From: JAITWN01 sp964546765
GTDB taxonomy: Bacteria; Pseudomonadota; Gammaproteobacteria; SZUA-140
Assembly: GCA_964546765.1 (NCBI GenBank)
Contig: CAZJKV010000010.1
Coordinates: forward strand, 1-36,865
Length of the DNA: 36,865 bases
Reading direction: 5' to 3'
Positions 36,101 through 36,865 of the stretch are shown one piece after another. The notes below the pieces were generated by a model that was not told where the DNA came from, did not search any database, and saw only the letters and a list, made by a program, of their open reading frames with translations. Each line of letters opens with the position of its first letter. Position 1 is the stretch's first letter. The position numbers and the translations under genes were made by a program.

Positions 36101-36865
36101 AGCGCGCGCGGCCTGATCGCGACGACCGACGCTCATGGCCGTTTCCATATCACCTGCGCCGCTGTCCCGGACAGGGATCGCGGCAGCAACTTCATCCTGA
36201 AGCTTGACGAGCGCTCGCTGCCGAGCGGCTATCGCGTCACGACCGACAATCCGCAAGTGCAGCGTGTGACGCGCGGCAAGATGGCGAAGTTCAATTTCGG
36301 CGCCGCGATCCATCGCGTCGTCGGCCTCGGCGTCGCCGACGCGGTGTTCGAGCCCGGCACCGCCGACATGCGTCCGCAGTGGCAGCCGCGTATCGATGCC
36401 GTAGTCGAAGAGCTCACGAAGGCGCCGTCGCTGTTGCGCGTTACGTATCACGCGGACCTCGAGGACGAGGCGCTCGTGCGCGCGCGCATCGCCGCGGTCA
36501 AGGCGGCAGTCGGAGATCAGTGGCGTGAGGCCGGGCATTCCCGCGCGCTGACGATCGAGACCGAGGTCTACTGGCGGCGCGGCGGGCCGGTCGACAAGAC
36601 CCGCCGGCCGGGCCGCGCGCCCGATTGTCGCGCGCAGGCGGCGGTGCGCCTTCTCGTGACGCTCGATGCGCTTGTCCAGGCCGTCGTCGCTGGTGCGGCT
36701 GAGGGAGACCAGGCGCACCTCCTTCAGCTGCTCGGCGGGCGCCCGCAGGGTGAGCGGGGCGAGCGACGCTGGGCTGGCCTCGTCCTGAATCGGGTCGGTC
36801 ATCGCGTCGATCAGGGCTTGCATGAACCCGCCGGGCTTCACGGCCTCGGCCTGGTCTTCGTCGGC
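30107..36865 (+). CDS. Giant secreted DUF11/SdrD-B-repeat protein with OmpA-like C-terminal region (3' end uncertain)
   Basis: The frame is open from ATG 30107 (ribosome binding site AAGGAGC) to the window edge, 2253 codons. A signal peptide lies at about residues 22-45 (LLLLLALSMVAASPAQA). From about residue 300 come roughly nine DUF11-type beta-sandwich units, each opening with K-x(n)-GD-x-L-x-Y-x-I-x-V-x-N (for example 33015, 33510, 34005, 34425, 35670). Three SdrD-B/Cna-B-like units follow or intervene (34775 GRVWHDANFDREFNGDEQAL, 35110, 36015 GKVFDDVNLNGYQDDGE). About 36300-36595 looks like an OmpA-type domain (VFEPGTADMRPQWQPRIDAVVEEL, quoted in part). It starts 14 bases after the TonB-like gene, so it belongs to the motor operon. 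After about 36600 the frame looks like antisense of another gene, so the true C-terminus is unknown. Confidence 0.85.
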   Translation, partial: MGQLLERVSHATGTGARSSRIGLWLLLLLALSMVAASPAQAVNCSDPPYFGLIDGNVVPAPGQIQIDTNCTIQNYTASNPLNTNFSFFTSPGQNEERYLVIFNNVVHTGNMSCNATHGHMIWFTNGSSTKIKDNCQNLLIPVEKIDKQNPAATATVGVPFTYSLAIPVLFDPATDTVINNSGSPNTLHGITIWDDLNATGADLNYISHTMYWLSDGTPVPHTFTNAGGELTFELPDGFVIPAGEQIMLEITVVLDDSPANTPGTQFVNTAIWEFGRLIDGEFFSPLPGENGVTPPMTIVAPNLVVTKSGPGLLGGLNLGEEGVFAIDVHNAGPWVGDAWSVTVLDRLPSEPSNNPPFSDGGMCDFTPEVIGVTLAGNPLVEGVDYTLAFTGVPVCELSLTLLEAAGPIGPDQHLIIEYLTKLDANSENGAELTNIAVATQWFNDDSSNNDRQSFACPLPYTGTEGIDDCQDAHALLVVLSGNIFEKTVENLTTGENPATIATAGDRLRYMLRLQTTDEGITNFSFYDELDRLNTPTAFVPGTLDVIGPLPPGAVNVSDGNGGPAGTGLIDIRNLSLPAGSQLSIQFEITLDPALADGTIVLNQADLIHGGATIAVSDDPNINGQANPAVPGDEDPTRIVIQEYAPPLPLKTVFAPADAEVTIGEVVTYEITVPGVAATRTLDNIVITDALDPRLEYLGFSQVSGPAVTDNSTAPNLSYSVGQLPAGQQVVIRVTARVLNSDLTNDGDTIGNFVAYTYEGAAADAASQNPAVVTIVEPQLTLSKIVFNATPGKQVDDAPETGDTLEYRVIVENLSDAMAFDLNVVDTLPPGLELDPGFTPVATINGIPLAGFVSAPAGASAAALTWGRENGDGSLDLQAGGTLILTYHALVQIIVDPDGQIENSVFVDWTSLDGASPFERTGAGCPDITPPNDYCIGPVHATIIGNRTSLVFWKSVVNLTSGQDPGHNAEPGDTLRYRIEVQNPNGFPVSGFSLLDVLEARFASGTLSLVTVPAGADATNTSPTGGSNGTGIVDIRNLTLAEAGAPNNGDRIIVEFDATLAPVIDNGAIVANQAQLVVGGATALLSDDPFDAGGPADPDVPGDEEPTLTLISSAATLEVLKTSEYLGADPSVLLAGETLRYIITIHNTGNENTAGVVMRDLVPANTTYVPGSTTLNGTAVADIDGASPLQDGMSINTPGDPAGVVRADPEGAGGIVATITFDVIVSPAVADGTILVNQAFVSGSGAGGAPLPEQPSDDPRTPVENDPTRDVVGNLPLVFAHKGVELLVDAGSPGIVDPEDVLRYTITIVNTAATPATDVVLTDPVPEDTTYIEGSVSLDGEPIAGVSPPVLEIPIGTLPAGGVVVVTFDVEVNAGVPTGTIISNQGTVTSDELPPQLTCADSDSSAICRPTIVVVGDVQLLTIDKEVFVVGSDSAVAGGRLEYVVRITNVSSVPATGVVITDDLGAIADQLTLVPGSATLNGSPNGVTFAGGVLTADWSATYGALAVGAAAVLRFRVDIAEGLEIGTTIVNTAVVIWNDPPEDATGEVSIDVGGVPGSAVLNGRVWHDANFDREFNGDEQALAGWAVTLWRAGQQLATVSTDADGLFRISGLAPNDLIGDPYELRFIAPGAGPATAMLGEADSVFTNGLQQISDIVASSGSNLQGLNLPIEPNGVVYDSVMRTPIAGATLTMLRATNGSPLSTACFDDPAQQGQVTLASGFYKFDLIYGDPSCPAGADYRIAVVAPNGDANAWPSRIIPPENGDDTDAYPVPACPDDAVPATEHCEAQPSALAPATDIPARSAGTRYYLHVMLENGSMPQDSQIFNNHIPVDPPLDAAVAITKTSPMVNVTRAALVPYTITVRNTLAADLQGISIVDTMPPGFKYVEGSARFDGVPMEPVSSGRQLSWEDIALQINEQHELKLLLVVGAGVSEGDFVNIAQVVDAVSGSGLSGIATATVRVVPDPAFDCTDIIGKVFDDVNLNGYQDDGETGVAGVRIVSARGLIATTDAHGRFHITCAAVPDRDRGSNFILKLDERSLPSGYRVTTDNPQVQRVTRGKMAKFNFGAAIHRVVGLGVADAVFEPGTADMRPQWQPRIDAVVEELTKAPSLLRVTYHADLEDEALVRARIAAVKAAVGDQWREAGHSRALTIETEVYWRRGGPVDKTRRPGRAPDCRAQAAVRLLVTLDALVQAVVAGAAEGDQAHLLQLLGGRPQGERGERRWAGLVLNRVGHRVDQGLHEPAGLHGLGLVFVG
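36606..36865 (-). other. Possible inverted or misassembled coding segment at the window end
   Basis: On the minus strand the last about 260 bases read as a plausible soluble protein fragment: PGGFMQALIDAMTDPIQDEA, then APLTLRAPAEQLKEVRLVSL, then SDDGLDKRIERHEKAHRRLR. It has higher third-position GC (only about 9 of 88 codons end in A/T) than the plus reading (about 20 of 85), and the plus reading is repetitive in Arg, Gly and Leu like a typical antisense frame. The segment ends at a small palindrome (CGGGC/GCCCG, 36609-36623). I do not recognise the protein. It could be an inversion breakpoint, a chimeric contig end, or coincidence. Confidence 0.4.

Overview
The window looks like a high-GC gammaproteobacterial chromosome. 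The order recA-recX-alaS-lysC-csrA followed by tRNA-Ser(GCT) and later tRNA-Arg(ACG) is the classic gammaproteobacterial arrangement; lysC between alaS and csrA is the Pseudomonas-like version. Codons strongly prefer G/C in the third position. I cannot name the species. The absence of mobile-element genes and the mixture of housekeeping and lineage-specific genes suggest a free-living environmental bacterium.

Region 1 (1-6360) is housekeeping: the 3' end of recA, recX, alaS, lysC, csrA, a Nudix/ThiE-like fusion gene, tRNA-Ser(GCT) and its terminator. Region 2 (6361-12428) lies between tRNA-Ser and tRNA-Arg, which are neighbours in many relatives. It holds a DUF2892 membrane protein, a secreted protein of unknown function, a two-component pair (OmpR-type regulator and soluble hybrid kinase) divergent from a probable methanethiol S-methyltransferase gene, and a DUF4242 protein. 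Region 3 (12429-19554) carries an AT-rich methylglyoxal synthase gene, a VOC-fold protein, a subtilase lipoprotein overlapping a PrcB-like lipoprotein gene, and, convergent to these, a P-type cation ATPase. A small membrane protein of unknown function follows at 19653-20363.

Region 4 (20635 to the window end) is the most interesting. It is one tightly packed operon: a secreted coiled-coil protein, a periplasmic repeat protein, a 1011-residue TPR lipoprotein, a second TPR lipoprotein, a small secreted protein, one TolQ/ExbB-like and two TolR/ExbD-like motor subunits, a TonB-like transmembrane protein with an AgmX/PglI-type C-terminus, and a giant (>2,200 codons) DUF11/SdrD-B-repeat surface protein. 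The set resembles the core of the Myxococcus Agl-Glt trans-envelope motor, but with a coiled-coil cytoplasmic domain on the TonB-like protein and a giant repeat protein attached to the operon. A proton-driven machine spanning inner membrane, periplasm and outer membrane, acting on or exporting the giant protein, is the natural hypothesis.

Near 36,600 the coding signal appears to switch to the minus strand inside the giant gene. This suggests an inversion or assembly junction, so the last about 260 bases should be treated with caution.
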